Source: Marthasterias glacialis
Lineage: Eukaryota; Echinodermata; Asteroidea; Forcipulatida; Asteriidae
Direction of reading: 5' to 3'
DNA: 64,000 nucleotides
NCBI GenBank assembly: GCA_911728455.2
Contig: OU452230.1
Location: 5,750,512 to 5,814,511 of the forward strand
Shown here: one piece after another, positions 42,547 to 55,278 of the stretch
How the letters are laid out: each line of letters starts with the position of its first letter
Position numbering within the stretch: position 1 is the first letter of the stretch
Notes under the pieces: model-generated
Told to the model about the DNA's origin: nothing
Databases searched by the model: none
The model's input: the letters and a program-made list of their open reading frames with translations, nothing else
Translations under genes and position numbers: made by a program

Positions 42547-44879
42547 CTGTGGATGGAAATAGAACAACCATAATGATTAATACAACGACCTTTCTCACAC
42601 TTTTGCAGCGGGACTGGAAGAAACAATCGCCAATACGGAGCCAGGGCAAGCGAAGTAAAAACAGCACACAGCGAATAATGGACTAAATAATGTGATCGAT
42701 ATTTACACTATCTACTGTTAAAAGATGTGTTTGTTAAGACTGTACGTAGTACAGCACCTGAAATGACTCAGAGGCCGTTGGTATAATTGCCAGTTCAGAC
42801 ATTCGACAAGCTATTCTTTTATTTACTTGTTAGCTTGGCAAAAATAACAATGCATTTATAACAATGGCGGATCCAAAAAGTAATGAAAGAAACAACGAAC
42901 ACACACAAACCGATACCCTAAAATAAACAGCAACGACGTAGCGGAGATATAGAAAAAAAACCTCATGGCGGTGACGGAATTCCTTGATCCGCCACTGTCA
43001 AGAAGATGCGCCCGTGCCAAATTATTGTTGTTCAACTCCCAGGGTGCTAGACCCTCTTCACTGTTTGACTGCGTAAAGTGGTGTGCACGCCCACATTTTA
43101 ATATATGGCAATTCAAGATGGCGGAAACTGCAACAACTACCTATCACAGTTTGCGGTAACATCACTGGATTGGCTCTCTTACGAGTTTTGGTGGTTTTTG
43201 AAAACGAACAGGGGACAACTCGACCTTTCGATCAGTGCGCTTAGTGTGTCTTAAACAAGATCGTCTGCCTAATACATCTACCAGTACTTTGTCCTGAAGA
43301 TAAACAGGGCGTTTTGATCGAAACGTCGATTAGTTCCCTCACAGATTGCTTTAAGAATCACCCAAATTCATTACAGAGATTTGTTTGCCCCCCACCCCCA
43401 ATGTCAACGAAATCACACTGGACTGTCTTTCCACCACGCAAAGGTTCAATTCCTACTGGCACTGAACGTGTACCGCGTGAGGGATTTTCTTGCAGGTGGC
43501 CGAAGAAAAATGACACATTTCCAAGGAAACCTTGGAAAGTGAACTTTTTTTTAATTTATGTACTTTTTACTTTTTTTGGGGGGGGGCAATCGATAGGCGC
43601 AGTTAGATCATAAAATAATTGAAACACTTCATAAAAAGTAGACTTTAACTGGAAAAGGAAAACTGTATAATGAGAGACAAGCTCGTAGTGCTTTCTGTTG
43701 TATTTCGCTCAAGTGACAGGAGAGCATACTTAACCCGTATTTACCTTCCGGCTTGAGAAAAAATGTACCACAATTGCAGCCAAGTTCGGGAAGCTTTTTG
43801 ACATGCGCTTCACCTTCAAAATGAATATTTCAGGTGGTGAAATATATTTGAAAAGTGCGTCCCGTTCCTAGGTCGAAGATCTGACCGAAAGCACTACGAG
43901 TACGTCTCCAGAATAAAACACTAAAAAATTGCAGCTAAACAATGCACTTGAATTCTACGTCAGCTAAAACTGAATAAAAGATTCAAAGGCACAGATAGAC
44001 CGGACTGAATTGTGCGACCTGGAAAAAAAATCAAAACCACCCATTGTACAGACATTTATCACGCTGTGGCGGCCAATCTGAGCACGATGATATAAATTTT
44101 AAAGGGATCAGTCTGTTTTGTATGAACAACACTCCAAAGTGGTTAGCAACAAAAACCTGACAAGAAAGACCAAGCTGTACACTCTTTCAGAGAGCATGGT
44201 ATCTTTCTTTTTATTTTGTGTTTGGTTATTGTTGGTTTTTTTTCACGATCTATTTGTTTTCCTGGAGTATACAAAAGGACAGTAATGTAGGACCAGTTGG
44301 CAACTCTGCGGCCGTTACGCAAACAAAATAAATTGGTGTTAGTGCAGCCTTCCCTTTCATCACGTGCCTTTGCATGTAAGTATAACCGAAATGGCCGAAG
44401 CATGATAACGGTCTGGTGCAGACGTTAAAATGATGACTGAATGCAAAGAGAAGAAAGTAATGCTCTAATTTTCAGCTCGGTTTGAACAAAACAAAAAGAA
44501 GCCAAAAATGGAAAAAACATGTTCGGCGCAAACAGAGTCCGGCCATCACCATTGAAATCATAAATTCAGAAACTGAAGTGAACATATTAAAGGCAGTGGA
44601 GCATCGGATGATCTGCGACCCATTAATATCAGAGGAGAAAGGGTGAGAACCAATTAAAATGTAGGTTACAATTGTTGGTTTAAATGTGCAAGAGAGTATG
44701 AATAATTTAGCATTGTGCCATGCAAAATGAATTGATTGCAATTCGCATGCATGAAGTAACAAAATAAACAAAGCATGCTAACGGACGGGTAAACGTTTAA
44801 ACGAGTGGACTCTGCAGACATGTTTTATGACAGAACAAAACAACATATTTCAAATATAAATCGCGGCTATAGTTGTTAC

Positions 44880-44910
<31 letters not shown>

Positions 44911-47900
44911 CGATAATAAGCGAAGAGCTACTGTAGATCAAACTGACGAGTTAAAATCATTGTTAGGCAAAGTTTTAAAATATTAGCGTGCCATGCAGGC
45001 AAAAGGAATTCGGACCTATAGTTGTGGGTTAGTAAATAACGAAAAACAAACAAACAAATCCACCCAAAATAAAGCGATATACGGATAAACAGCATGTAAC
45101 AGTCTAAAACGCCGCGTGGAAAAAAAAAACTTAATGGACAATTTGTTTTTCGCCGAATGAGCTCTAAGATTTGAGCTCCAAGGAAAAAATAAGCTCCAAG
45201 AAAAACTTGGTGTTCTCCTCTTAGTATACTTTTTATTATTAAGTTCATTTATTGTTATATTCCGTGTACGAATTACCCCCAGAATAGCACCGATTTATGG
45301 CATTTTTATGTTGTATCTTTACGAGTAAATAGGCGGTCAAAATGATGACAGGTTGATACATCAAATAGTGATAATGGCAAGTTTGTAACGTCGTCTGCGC
45401 TTATTAGGCTTTTTTCCTTTCCTTTTTACATTTTAGGCCTTCATTGAATATTTAAATTCAGAATGGATTTGTTTTCCCCATTCTACGTAGATCAACAATT
45501 GCTGTTCAAATTATTTTAGTTCAAGTGAGTCATCTCCTACTTAGTAAACAATGATGGGGACGACGGGATTGGCATCATTTAGTGTGATTTGAACACTTTC
45601 AACTGCTCAGTGTACATGGGGGGGCTGTAAGAAAACGCTGTTGATCAATGGCTGTGACCGTGACGTGTGCTGACGTCATAGTGACGTCCACACCCACTGA
45701 GAATGGGAGCTGTACAAACAGTGATTTTGTTGAAAGCTTTGCATTGATTCCTCAATGAATACCAAATAGGAGCTAACTAACTAAAATAATATCTTCAAGG
45801 TTGGTATTCTGTTTGGTTTTCGTTTTCAATCGTTGCGGTTCATCAATAAGTTTGAGAATCAATGACAAGCGGGCAAATTTGCAGCATCAAACTGTTAACG
45901 TGTCTTATTTGGAACTTGATAATTTTTGTAACTGAAAACGAAGATAAATCTCACAGCCTCAAGGCTAGCTTGATGGATCTAGTTGAAAGTACAATCTTTC
46001 CAACACAAAGGCAGAGTTTGTTTCCGTTGGTAGGAGGACTAGCATGTTCGTTGTTTTACTGTGTCCCTGTATCATCTGGATTCAAAGTGAGGGAAAGATT
46101 TTTAGAGTGCATCAATCGGTTTTCGGAGGTCAAGATTATTTTCTATATTGGGGCCCTCTATAGTCTGCACGACACGTCACAAAAATAACCCGTGGCAAGT
46201 CCGTATCTCTTTACAGTTGCCAGGATACTTGTTAAAAATGTCTGCCAAGGCAATTTAATAACGAAGACCGGATTCAAAACAATGCCTCTTAAAAAGTGAC
46301 AGGGTTCAGCTGGAAATATTTCTCAGGATGATTTAAAGATTTATTTCAACTTTGAATAATAAAAAGTGATTTTTTCCCCCTGATAGATTTCAGCCTCGTA
46401 CCCAAGCGTAAAACAGTTAAGCAAGCATCACTATTGCTATGCCTTCCCCCCTCCGTACGAATATACCCACAAATTAGCATTAACTCATGTGTGATAAACC
46501 TACTGCGTAGGTTTAGCTTCATTCCTGGGTGTCACCCACACAGAAGTCATCTGGATGTAATTTATTTGTCTTAGTTTTGTTTTATATCAGGCTATGAATA
46601 CCTAATATCACAATGAAAGATCACATTAGGTATGGATGGAAACTCGAGATAAGGGCCGCCAATGCCACGCTATAAACGAGAAAGCGTGACGTATCTACCC
46701 ATTGATACATAAGGGGGCACTTCCAAGGAGCCCGAGGAATTTTTGAAACTGTTCTTCCATCCGTGTAAAAAAAAACAGTCTTCCTGTTGAAATGAATGAA
46801 TTTTCTTTTCTTTTTTATGAAAAAAGGTGTTTGATTAAAAACAAATAAATACATACATTCAAATATTCAAAATCAACGGGGACAAAGCAATCCTGCGTGC
46901 TCCTGTATGGCAATTGGTAGTGTTTGAAATCTATAAATTTGGTATATACAGTGGCTTTAGTTATACTATCTTGAACAGCGTAGATTTTCAACAGAATTGC
47001 TTGACCTAAGCGAATCAACATTATGCCATTAATAATTTCATTTAAAAACCCACTCAGGCCATTCCAGAGACCGTAATTCTGTAACCAGAATTCACAGTAG
47101 GGCTTTGGAAACAGTGATTCTGGAAATAGGCGTTGCTTAGTCAATGTCGGCAGCATGGGTATTTTGTGGGTATCAACAACTTCTGTTGAACGCCGCAGCG
47201 CTAAAAACAAAAAAACAAAAAAATAATAATAATAACAAACGGTAATTTGACAACACGAAAAACAGCAGAAACTTGACTCCTCGTAACACACATCATGCAC
47301 AAAGCATGCTTCCACTATTATGTAGACACGGCGACATAATGTGTATGCAATATAGCTTGACTCATGCTATTGGTGACGTCACTTAATTTTAGACTGGTGC
47401 GCGGATGTGAAATGAAGCAAAAGCAATAGGCGTGTCCATGATTCCTGGCGCGGGGCGCCATTTTGAGGTCGGCCGACGGCGGCCAACATAACCTGAACGA
47501 ACTGACTATCTCATAAAGAGCCTCGTTCGTTGATATCTCTCTTCGTTGCAGAGGGAATACTGCATACACATTAAGGCCTCATTGTCAAAAATGCTGAGGG
47601 GTGAAAGGGTTTACTGTACGTGAATACCTACATGTATGTACAACACCGGAGGTTTGGATGTGTACATGGCCATTTCTGCTCGGGAAGCGCGTACAAGTAA
47701 TGGCTGCAGAGAGGGCAAGGGGCGTGATGAGACAAAAGTTGAGAAAGAGCGTCTATCATAATGCACATTGGGTTACAGAGAAAGAGAAGCAGTGATGGGG
47801 GGATACGGCGGACTAATACTTCATACCCAGGTGTTTTTTCTTTTCTTTTTGTCTTTTTCATTTTCAATTCACACTAATACACACGTAGACGTGGGGAAAA

Positions 47901-50900
47901 AAAAAGATGTGAGTGTGTTTCCCAAAGCGTTTAGAGTTTAAAAGTGTGTGGGTGCAAGACCACCAGGAGCCTCAAGCCAGAGAGCAACATCGGGGTCAAA
48001 GGTCATCATGTTGTGACCGAAAGTGACGGTGATATGGGCGGTTGCTTCCAATTTGATTTGTTTTGTTTGGACGTTACTTTTTGTTTTATTTTTTTGTCTA
48101 TTTTTTGATCATTCATTTTGATCTTTCACAGTGCTAGAGACATGCAAATGGGGGGTGGAATGTGTGTATGTGCTGACATGCAGTGAACACGATGGCCAGG
48201 GTATCCACCTTCTTGACCGATAATGAAACATGCAATTCGGATCCCACATAATGTAACAAGTCATGACGGATAGTGAATAAGCAATGCGTTTCTTTAAATG
48301 AATATTATCTGTTCACGAGTGATGGGGGAGGGTGCAAATTGATAGAACTTTCCAATCACCGAGGCACAAAAAAAGGAGGGGGAACCAGAAAGAAAAAGCT
48401 CATTTTAAAGCATTTTTTTGTCAAACTAACGATCTCCAACGGCCTCCAATGAACTTTTGTGTGGACATTTTGAGGTACTTTTTTTCTGCAGTGTTTCTCC
48501 GCTTCAGCGAAATCACCAAAATGACTGAATCGGTTGGTGAAGAGCTTGTGTTTTTGGATAATACACTGTCCCGTTTAGCGTGAAGGCAATGCATGCAGGG
48601 CGAAGAAAATGGCTGATTCGGGGAAGAATTTTGGTGCCAAAAAATTGAAGGATATATATTTTTTTTTTCAAGGAATTGGACCAGATGGTGCTCCCTCTAC
48701 GCCCCAGAGCTCGAAGTGGCCATTTACAACATCCAACACCAAATAAAAACCGAAACCCAACGCCAGATATACACAAACACGAAAACTACACCTTTATGAA
48801 TGATAGAAAAGGGGGGAAATAATAATAATAATCCCCACACCGTCTCAAAGGAGTGAAATGGTTCCCATCACCATAAATCACACACTTTTTTTCTGGCTAT
48901 GACGTCACTGGTCCCCGTGTGTGACGTCAAAGCCATATACGGATCCAATATCAATGATAATTATGCAGGGCTGAAACCACGTGTCTTTTCAAGTGTGAGG
49001 GATTTTCTGATTGAACTGCAATTGGGCATTATGAATTGGTCGGCTGATGAGAGTCACGTGTAAGCCAACCCATAAAACCATACCCGGCGCAGTGACTCAT
49101 AAACCAGTAGCTAATTGCTTTGATTAAAAGTAACAGTCGTTAAATACCACAGTTTTGATCACGTGACTTATCAGTAAGCGTCCTGATTAATTGGGTGACC
49201 CTATCAAAATAACACGCTTAGATTAAATATAACAAGTTAAAAAAAATTGCCGTCATCATTCTCTTCCACTACGATGCCATGATAAAAGGTATCTGTCAAA
49301 CAGAAAAACACCAAGCATGAAACCCGATCAGTGAAAAGCCGTCTGGACACATACTCCTCAACGGAGCCTGAGTAATTACTGGCCAAGAAATTGGACACTG
49401 GTCTAAACAAATCCACCATCTTTTAATATCCCCAACTGCAAATAAATGTTTCGGGCCTGCTTTCAGACCGGTGTTTGCCAGTGTGTACTGGCACGCAGGA
49501 TCGGTGACGTGTTCTACGGCCGCGAGTGTATATATCTGAAGTGGAGAAACGCCGCGGTTTTTTCCATGGCTTCCTCGAAGACCTGATTAATCAATGACAA
49601 CTGTAACTTTTGACAGATTTCAATAACCAATAACTACATGATGTCAGTCAGCGTTCATATTCTTTACCCGTGGTTGGAGAATTCTAAAAATAAAAGTACA
49701 GCTAAACTCGCCGTAGTGTATTCTATAATATATATATTATATATTACGTTTCGTTTTGCAACTACTATTAAAAGTATTTTTGGAATCTACATGACCACTT
49801 GTATTGGTTGCAATTACAGCAATGGCCACGACATGCATAATAGACACAGGCTCAACACACAACAGACTCAAGTCGATCAAAATAATCAAGGAGAGCCTAG
49901 GTTTACAAGCGACGAGAAAATGCGAAGAAACGCGAGACGTGAACCAAAATCACCTTCGACTCTCCTTTATCAAACAAATTGAAGAATCCATGCACAAATA
50001 ACTTGGCTGATCCAGACAACGTTATCGACCTCTAAGCTGCCAGTCGATGGCGATCAGTTTAAGGAGTGATTCACACATAGCTTCAGGACTTTGTGAGCTG
50101 AACATTAGCATCCAAACATGAATGTATCTAAACTCGATAGTTTCTAATGTAGACCTTTTTTCATGGCGCATCCATCATTTTTTTTCTTCTCACTCTCCTC
50201 CCAATCAGTTCAATGCAACCGAACCGAAGTTGAAAGGTAAATGTAGTCTGGCCACTTTATGGCACAGTGAGAATAAGCGTTACCGACTGCTTTATGCAGA
50301 CAGGGCACAAGACAAAGACAATGGCTACACGATAATAAGAATAATGATAAAGGGGAATGTAGTCCATGTTTTTTTGGTGATCGCAAGCGTATGCGTCCCT
50401 GGCAGTAAAGTCGGGAAAACACTTGTATATGACATTATGAAACTGACCTAAAACGGACAAGTCTATAGAACAATTGAATGGTGTGGGCGAATGGGAGACT
50501 TTTGAGGACACTAGGTGGCAGCAGACTTACCAGGTAAATCCATTGTTCTCAGAAACGTGCGCATGCTCACAAACACGCAAACGATGGAAATTTACCAGGT
50601 AACACTGCTGTCACATACCGTACCAAAGTCTCCCTTTAAGGGCTTTTGCAAATGAAAACTCAATATAAGGTTCTGTATAAGTGACGCCCCGCGCCGAAAT
50701 CAGGCAGTTTTTCTGAAATAGTGAAATGCCATAGTACAGACGACCGAAACATCAACCACGTGATGTGATGTTTCAAACATTCTACATGTTCAGGAAATGT
50801 TTACATTGTAGGCCCAAAAATTAGGTGTTATTTGAAAGCTCTTCTCCCCATCTGTTTGATAAGCAAATCAACCCAGTTTTGAGTTTGGGCAAGAAGTGCC

Positions 50901-53271
50901 TCGTTTTTGGCATGGATGTATTACATGCTGTGTTTCCAGTTAATAAGTAAAGGTCACCCCGATAAGCTACAAATCATCTACGGATAGTTTCCCCTGAACA
51001 AGTGTTTTCCATCCCTGCAACTTTATATGTGTGTGTGTGGGGGGGGGGGGCTAGCAGTAGCTATAAATGAGCCAGCAATCTCAAAAGTATTGTAACCATC
51101 CTCCATCAATCAGTCCTCCCCCTCGCCCCCGTTTTCAATGTGGAGAGCCAGTGCTCCAAACTGACCACCGAATTGTTTACTAAGCTGTGCGCGCGTGGGC
51201 GCGGAGGATACGAGCCTCCAATCTGATGTTTTACCAGAATTGTAGCCGAGTACATCTCTATATATGCAGAGCGAAATATAGTACAGCATCCTGCAATTGC
51301 TATTAACTAATCAAGCAAATACCACACTGGGCTCTACTCGTGATTAAAACTTTGGGAAAATGATGCCTAAATATGCAGAAACTAAATTTGAAGAAAAAAA
51401 ATAATAATAATAATAATAAACACCCAATAGACCAATTGCGCGACCAATGTTTACATGTCATCGCGTGACCTATTGTGGGTACTACGTCATCTGAGCTGAT
51501 GGCGAACTACGTGCAAATACATGCTGTGACCGACAGGGTCACACCAAAAGTCGGCTTTTGACAATAATAACACAGTTACTAAGCCATTTTATTAAAGTTG
51601 TATGTTATGACATTGATATTAGTCACATTACTGATTCATGAACTACCAGTATTCTTCTACAAAAGAGGTTTATTTTGAATTATGCACTACCGGCGTCGGG
51701 CGACTATGTAGCCACACACCTGTTATTTTGTTTGTAATGTAGGCCTAAATCACTGTAAAAAAAGGGTTAAGAACATTGGAAAAGTGAGAATTTATACCTA
51801 GCCTTGCGAAATTTCAAACAGGCAAAGGAATCACACAGTTTTGGAAAGCAATTTTTTTTATGATTCAGCTTCAACATCTGTACGTTACTTGTACAATTTC
51901 CAAGACTTGCTGGAACTGTCCTTACTGGCTTTATTCAGCCACTTGAAGGTCTTTGATAGAAACTCTGGAATATTTGTCACAGATTCCGAGAAAGAAAAGC
52001 CTCGATCGAATAAAAAAATGCAACAATCACCATGTACCGTACTGCACTTTCCTATGGAGGACGTCGTGTTTGTTTACATTTAATACCCACAATAGGTCAC
52101 GTGACGCGGGTCGCGCAACCGGTCTATTCGACTAGCCATCATCACTTCGAATTATAAAAGTTTGCAAGCAATAATGCATCGCTTGTAACTCGCTCACGAT
52201 ACTCTTCTAAAAAATCCGCTCTAAACCCAATCGCTTACAAATCGTATCATGAGCAATCTGTACGCGATGCGGTAACGAATTGACTGTTTTTAATTATAAA
52301 GTGACTGTGGCAAGTCGAATTGGGTGTAAAAATAAACAATTGTTTTTCGACAAACCAACAGCGGAAAAACGCCAATTTAACAGAATATGTAATGCAAGGC
52401 AACTTTAAAAAGCCGTTTTTGTTCTAAAAGTCACCCCGTTCTGTTACACAATAAAAACAAGCCATTGGGCTGAAACATTCCGGGCGAACTTGACGGTGTT
52501 TCTTAGGAAGTTGAGGTAAAAGCAAAGAGAATAGATTCATAATTCCCCCTATTAAATTCAGTGGTCTCCCCGAAAACAACCAATAACGTTTTGTGTTTTG
52601 CCAAGGAATTTCGCGCACAATCACACCGGTCTTGTTCAAAAATATATGCATGAATAAATAAAATTAAGGATGAGCATACATATATATATATTTAAGTGTT
52701 TTTTTTTCCAAACAAACTACCAACGTAGTGTTTGTCTGAAAGCGTGCCTTTAAAAAAAAAGTGAATGAAAAAACCGTTCCAGACGACCACAGGTTATGCA
52801 CCCGATATCCCGATGTACGAGTGCGTGTTTGGACTGCCTGAGTCTTCTCAAGTGGGAGACTAAGAGAGCTGCGATGAGGCGGCCGAGTGCGGGGTTCGGT
52901 TTCTCTCGCCTGCTAGAGTATTCTTGTCTCATCCAACGGTCACCTGCGGATTCCGAATATACTCTATGCTTGGAGTAAGTGAGGATTATCTCCGCAATGT
53001 GAGTGGTACTTAAACCCTTCATACCTAGTCATGTTATTCTGTGACCATGTCTCGGGTAGGAATGCTCGTGTTTTTTTTATTTTTTTTATTCACCACTTTC
53101 TTTATTCGTCAATCTGCATAGGCCAACACCATTTTGAACTTGCATTTACCACTAGAAACGCTGATGGACTGATCACCTTATACCTCAGTATCGGATTTAT
53201 TTGGACTAAGGTCTTAATTAGGTGTGGTCAGTTAATTGAAATTCTTAAGTTTTCAGTTTAAGGACTGACCA

Positions 53272-53302
<31 letters not shown>

Positions 53303-55278
53303 AAACACCATTGACGGGTGAAGTTTTGAAGATGGGGGCCTATTAATTTGTGTTCGTTTTGATCTAGCTGAATTTTAATACGAGTTAACAGCCAAAGTTT
53401 CCATGGACTGATTTCCTCGGATATAGCGGCAGTAATTCGGATTGAACAATTTCCTCAGAGCAGCAATCGTTTCAAGTCAACAAAAAGCAGGATGGTTTAC
53501 CCATCACTATCAAAAGTACTGGATAACCTTTACGGTTTAAAATGCAAGGAGGATAATTGCGGGTGATGATTACGATGTAGTGGAGACGTACTGGTCGAAC
53601 TGTCCCCGACTACACGGCTAATCTCTGTGTGTCTGCGGTAACTACCAACCCTCCACAGTAGAGCTGCGTGGGTCGTCATCGCCAATAATCCCAATGGCAC
53701 TAATAAGAACCTTCTGCAAACATAAAAAACATGTCAATGTGGCGGCAGCAATAAGCAAAGGAATTTTGTCCGGACTCCTCACCCCGGTATAAAGCAAACC
53801 AAACCATTCAACCTTGGGCATCAGGCCGCTTGGGTAGCCTTCGACGATGTCAGTTCATTAACTGGGAACCCACCAACCGTGGAAAACTAACACCCAAAAA
53901 GTCGGGTGCTGTCAAGCAAATGGTAGCCCCCCCCCCCCTTCCAATGTCCAAGAACCTTAAGCATTATCTTGGACCCTGGATGAATCGATTGGTTATCCGA
54001 CGGCCATTTGGCTCTCACTGGTGGATTTACCTTGTTTTGTGCATACAATTAATTTTCTTCGGTTGGGCCTACGCGTTTCAAAACACCCAATGTACTGTTT
54101 CCAGAGTGAAAGTTTTAATTGCGAATAACACTACATCTGTCGATCAATCACAAATTGAAATCATGAAAATCTGGAAAACAGCCTTTTTGAGCTTATTTCT
54201 CTCGATCAACAAACGTTGATCTTCGTTGCCCTCCACACTAATCACTTTGCTAATAAGGGATCAAAGAGTAACTCATAAAACAGTCGTTTGATTTCCATAC
54301 TGGGTGGGTGGAACGGGCTTAACATCCAGCAGAGCCAGTCGGATAATGTGTTTGCATTTTGCGCGGCCGAGGCCAGCTGTTGAATGCTGGGGCCACGCAC
54401 TGGGTTTGCGCATTTTTTCAAGTTCATCCACATCATTGTTATATATCTTAAGGTATTTTGATTAGGTACGTCTGTATGCGGAAGACAATGTCAAATGTAA
54501 CTCTGTATGAATAAATTTGTGGTACAAATTACTCTGACAAAACTCCAATTATGTTCATCACCGTGCTTTTCGGCAATTTATGTCATGGCCAATTACAGTA
54601 TACGCTCTTCACTGATGGGTAAATGAACGCCACGGCGTATTTTCTTAATTTATGGAGGCAGAATGGCCCTGACCTACTCGAAGGTAACCACTAATGGAAA
54701 GACATGAAAGCCAGCCAATACAAATACATTCGAGGTCTCCTTTCTAAGAGAAAAAAAGGGACAACAAAAAAATAAAATAAATACAAAACAGACCTCTGCA
54801 TGCGGCGAGGTACAGACCGAGAAGCGTAACAACGCCCTCTCGTGACTATTATATCTCATACATTACGGCCTCACGTCGTTGGGTAAGAACATGATATGCC
54901 TCTGGCCATTCCCCCGGGAAAATTACCCGGTCCCTTGATGCACACTGGCCTTGATGAAAACAACATTCTGTCGTATCGACGGTGTCCAATTTCATATACA
55001 ACCTGTGGGATTTTGTCTACACCTAATAATATTAATCACCAGGTATAAATAAGAATCCACTGAGTAGGCCTATAAGATATTACAAACAATTCCTATCATG
55101 TTCAGATAGTTAGTTGTATTATAAACAATTACACATTTCAGTAAATTGAGGTGCACGGAGATACCAATGCATTACGAGCAACGACAACATTATTTTACAC
55201 ACTCTCACCTTAGCCATATCGACGACCGTGCTGGCCTCGTCTGCTAACTTTCTTTGATCTAATTTTGTTTTTCTCAGC
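41998..55278 (-). CDS. KCNN: Small-conductance Ca2+-activated K+ channel (SK), last two exons
   Basis: SK channels are tetrameric plasma-membrane potassium channels opened by Ca2+-calmodulin bound to the C-terminal calmodulin-binding domain. Two exons join in phase 0 across a 12.66-kb intron: 55278-55209 and 42546-41998. Together they read KLDQRKLADEASTVVDMAK, then TQNIMFEMVSDMHA, matching vertebrate KCNN ([31 protein letters not shown]). A coiled coil (DRVSQLEQKMEQLQTTLENL) follows, then a polyglutamine tract and a Ser-rich tail. Transmembrane segments, pore and most of the calmodulin-binding domain must lie beyond the right edge. Which KCNN paralog this equals cannot be told; invertebrates usually have one. 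Confidence 0.9.
42268..42352 (-). repeat. CAA/CAG (polyglutamine) tract in the KCNN exon
   Basis: A mixed CAA and CAG run on the minus strand encoding Gln, with one CAC (His). The irregular mix of codons is usually more stable than a pure CAG run and argues for selection on the amino acids over simple slippage. Confidence 0.9.
43200..43335. repeat. 'cgaaacgtcg' palindromic repeat, copy 1
   Basis: It carries 'actcgacctttcgatcagtg' at the left and, near the right end, 'cctgaag' followed by 'gatcgaaacgtcgattag', its inverse. The same segments occur at 60295-60365 ('actcgacgtttcgatcagta', 'gtcttcagga'). Confidence 0.6.
44882..44910. repeat. A29 homopolymer
   Basis: An uninterrupted run of 29 A on the plus strand. 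No SINE or LINE body precedes it that I can recognise, so it is not called a retrotransposon tail. Confidence 0.9.
46815..47315 (-). other. Unassigned 166-codon open frame inside the KCNN intron
   Basis: This is the longest minus-strand frame in the intron. A pyrimidine-rich 'tttttgtttttag' acceptor-like site precedes ALRRSTEVVDTHKIPMLPTL. The remaining text is hydrophobic and Leu/Ile-rich with no motif I recognise. The frame's start is low-complexity (Tyr/Phe). I do not assign a function and consider it more likely non-coding. Confidence 0.2.
50493..50634. repeat. Small inverted-repeat element, copy B (partner of 8915-9043)
   Basis: The ends 'gggagactttt' and 'aaagtctccc' are inverted. Inside are 'ctaggtggcagcagact', 'cgtgcgcatgctcacaaaca' and the paired 'ttaccaggtaa' motifs. 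It shares its core with 8915-9043. Confidence 0.65.
51426..52128. mobile_element. 703-bp element with AATAGACC...GGTCTATT ends
   Basis: The left end aatagaccaattgcgcgacc and the right end, inverted aatagaccggttgcgcgacc, form terminal repeats. Further inside, 'gtgacctattgtgggta' is also inverted. It shares its outermost octamer with the MITE at 25965-26143. No transposase is recognisable, so it is non-autonomous. Confidence 0.75.
53272..53298. repeat. T27 homopolymer
   Basis: A run of T on the plus strand, in the KCNN intron. No identifiable retroelement is attached. Confidence 0.85.
55209..55278 (-). CDS. KCNN: KCNN penultimate exon: end of calmodulin-binding domain
   Basis: The exon is 70 nt, entering at phase 2 and ending at phase 0, with acceptor TTGTCACAG and donor GTGAGA. 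It encodes LRKTKLDQRKLADEASTVVD, then MAK. The same short exon exists in vertebrate SK genes around QLRSVKMEQRKL. It identifies the gene despite its size. Confidence 0.92.

Larger units (their letters stand above)
42547..55208 (-). other. Last intron of the KCNN gene (12.66 kb)
   Basis: The intron lies between the two KCNN exons. It holds a 'cgaaacgtcg' repeat (43200-43335), an A29 tract (44882-44910), a GC-rich ATGGCG segment (about 47430-47490), two inverted-repeat elements (50493-50634, 51426-52128) and a T27 tract (53272-53298). The longest frames (46815-47315 minus, 53830-54219 plus, 45862-46188 plus) have no recognised domain. Confidence 0.75.

Noticed and set aside
42023..42562. 179-codon plus-strand frame with a poly-Cys run
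   Set aside because: It is the complement of the KCNN polyglutamine exon, which has clear homology and splice sites on the minus strand.
44882..44910. Poly(A) tail of a processed pseudogene
   Set aside because: The sequence preceding the A run shows no exon-like or gene-derived sequence and no matching flanking duplication.
53830..54219. 129-codon plus-strand frame with one hydrophobic stretch
   Set aside because: It begins in low-complexity sequence and passes a poly-C run; there is no family signature and no splice or promoter support.
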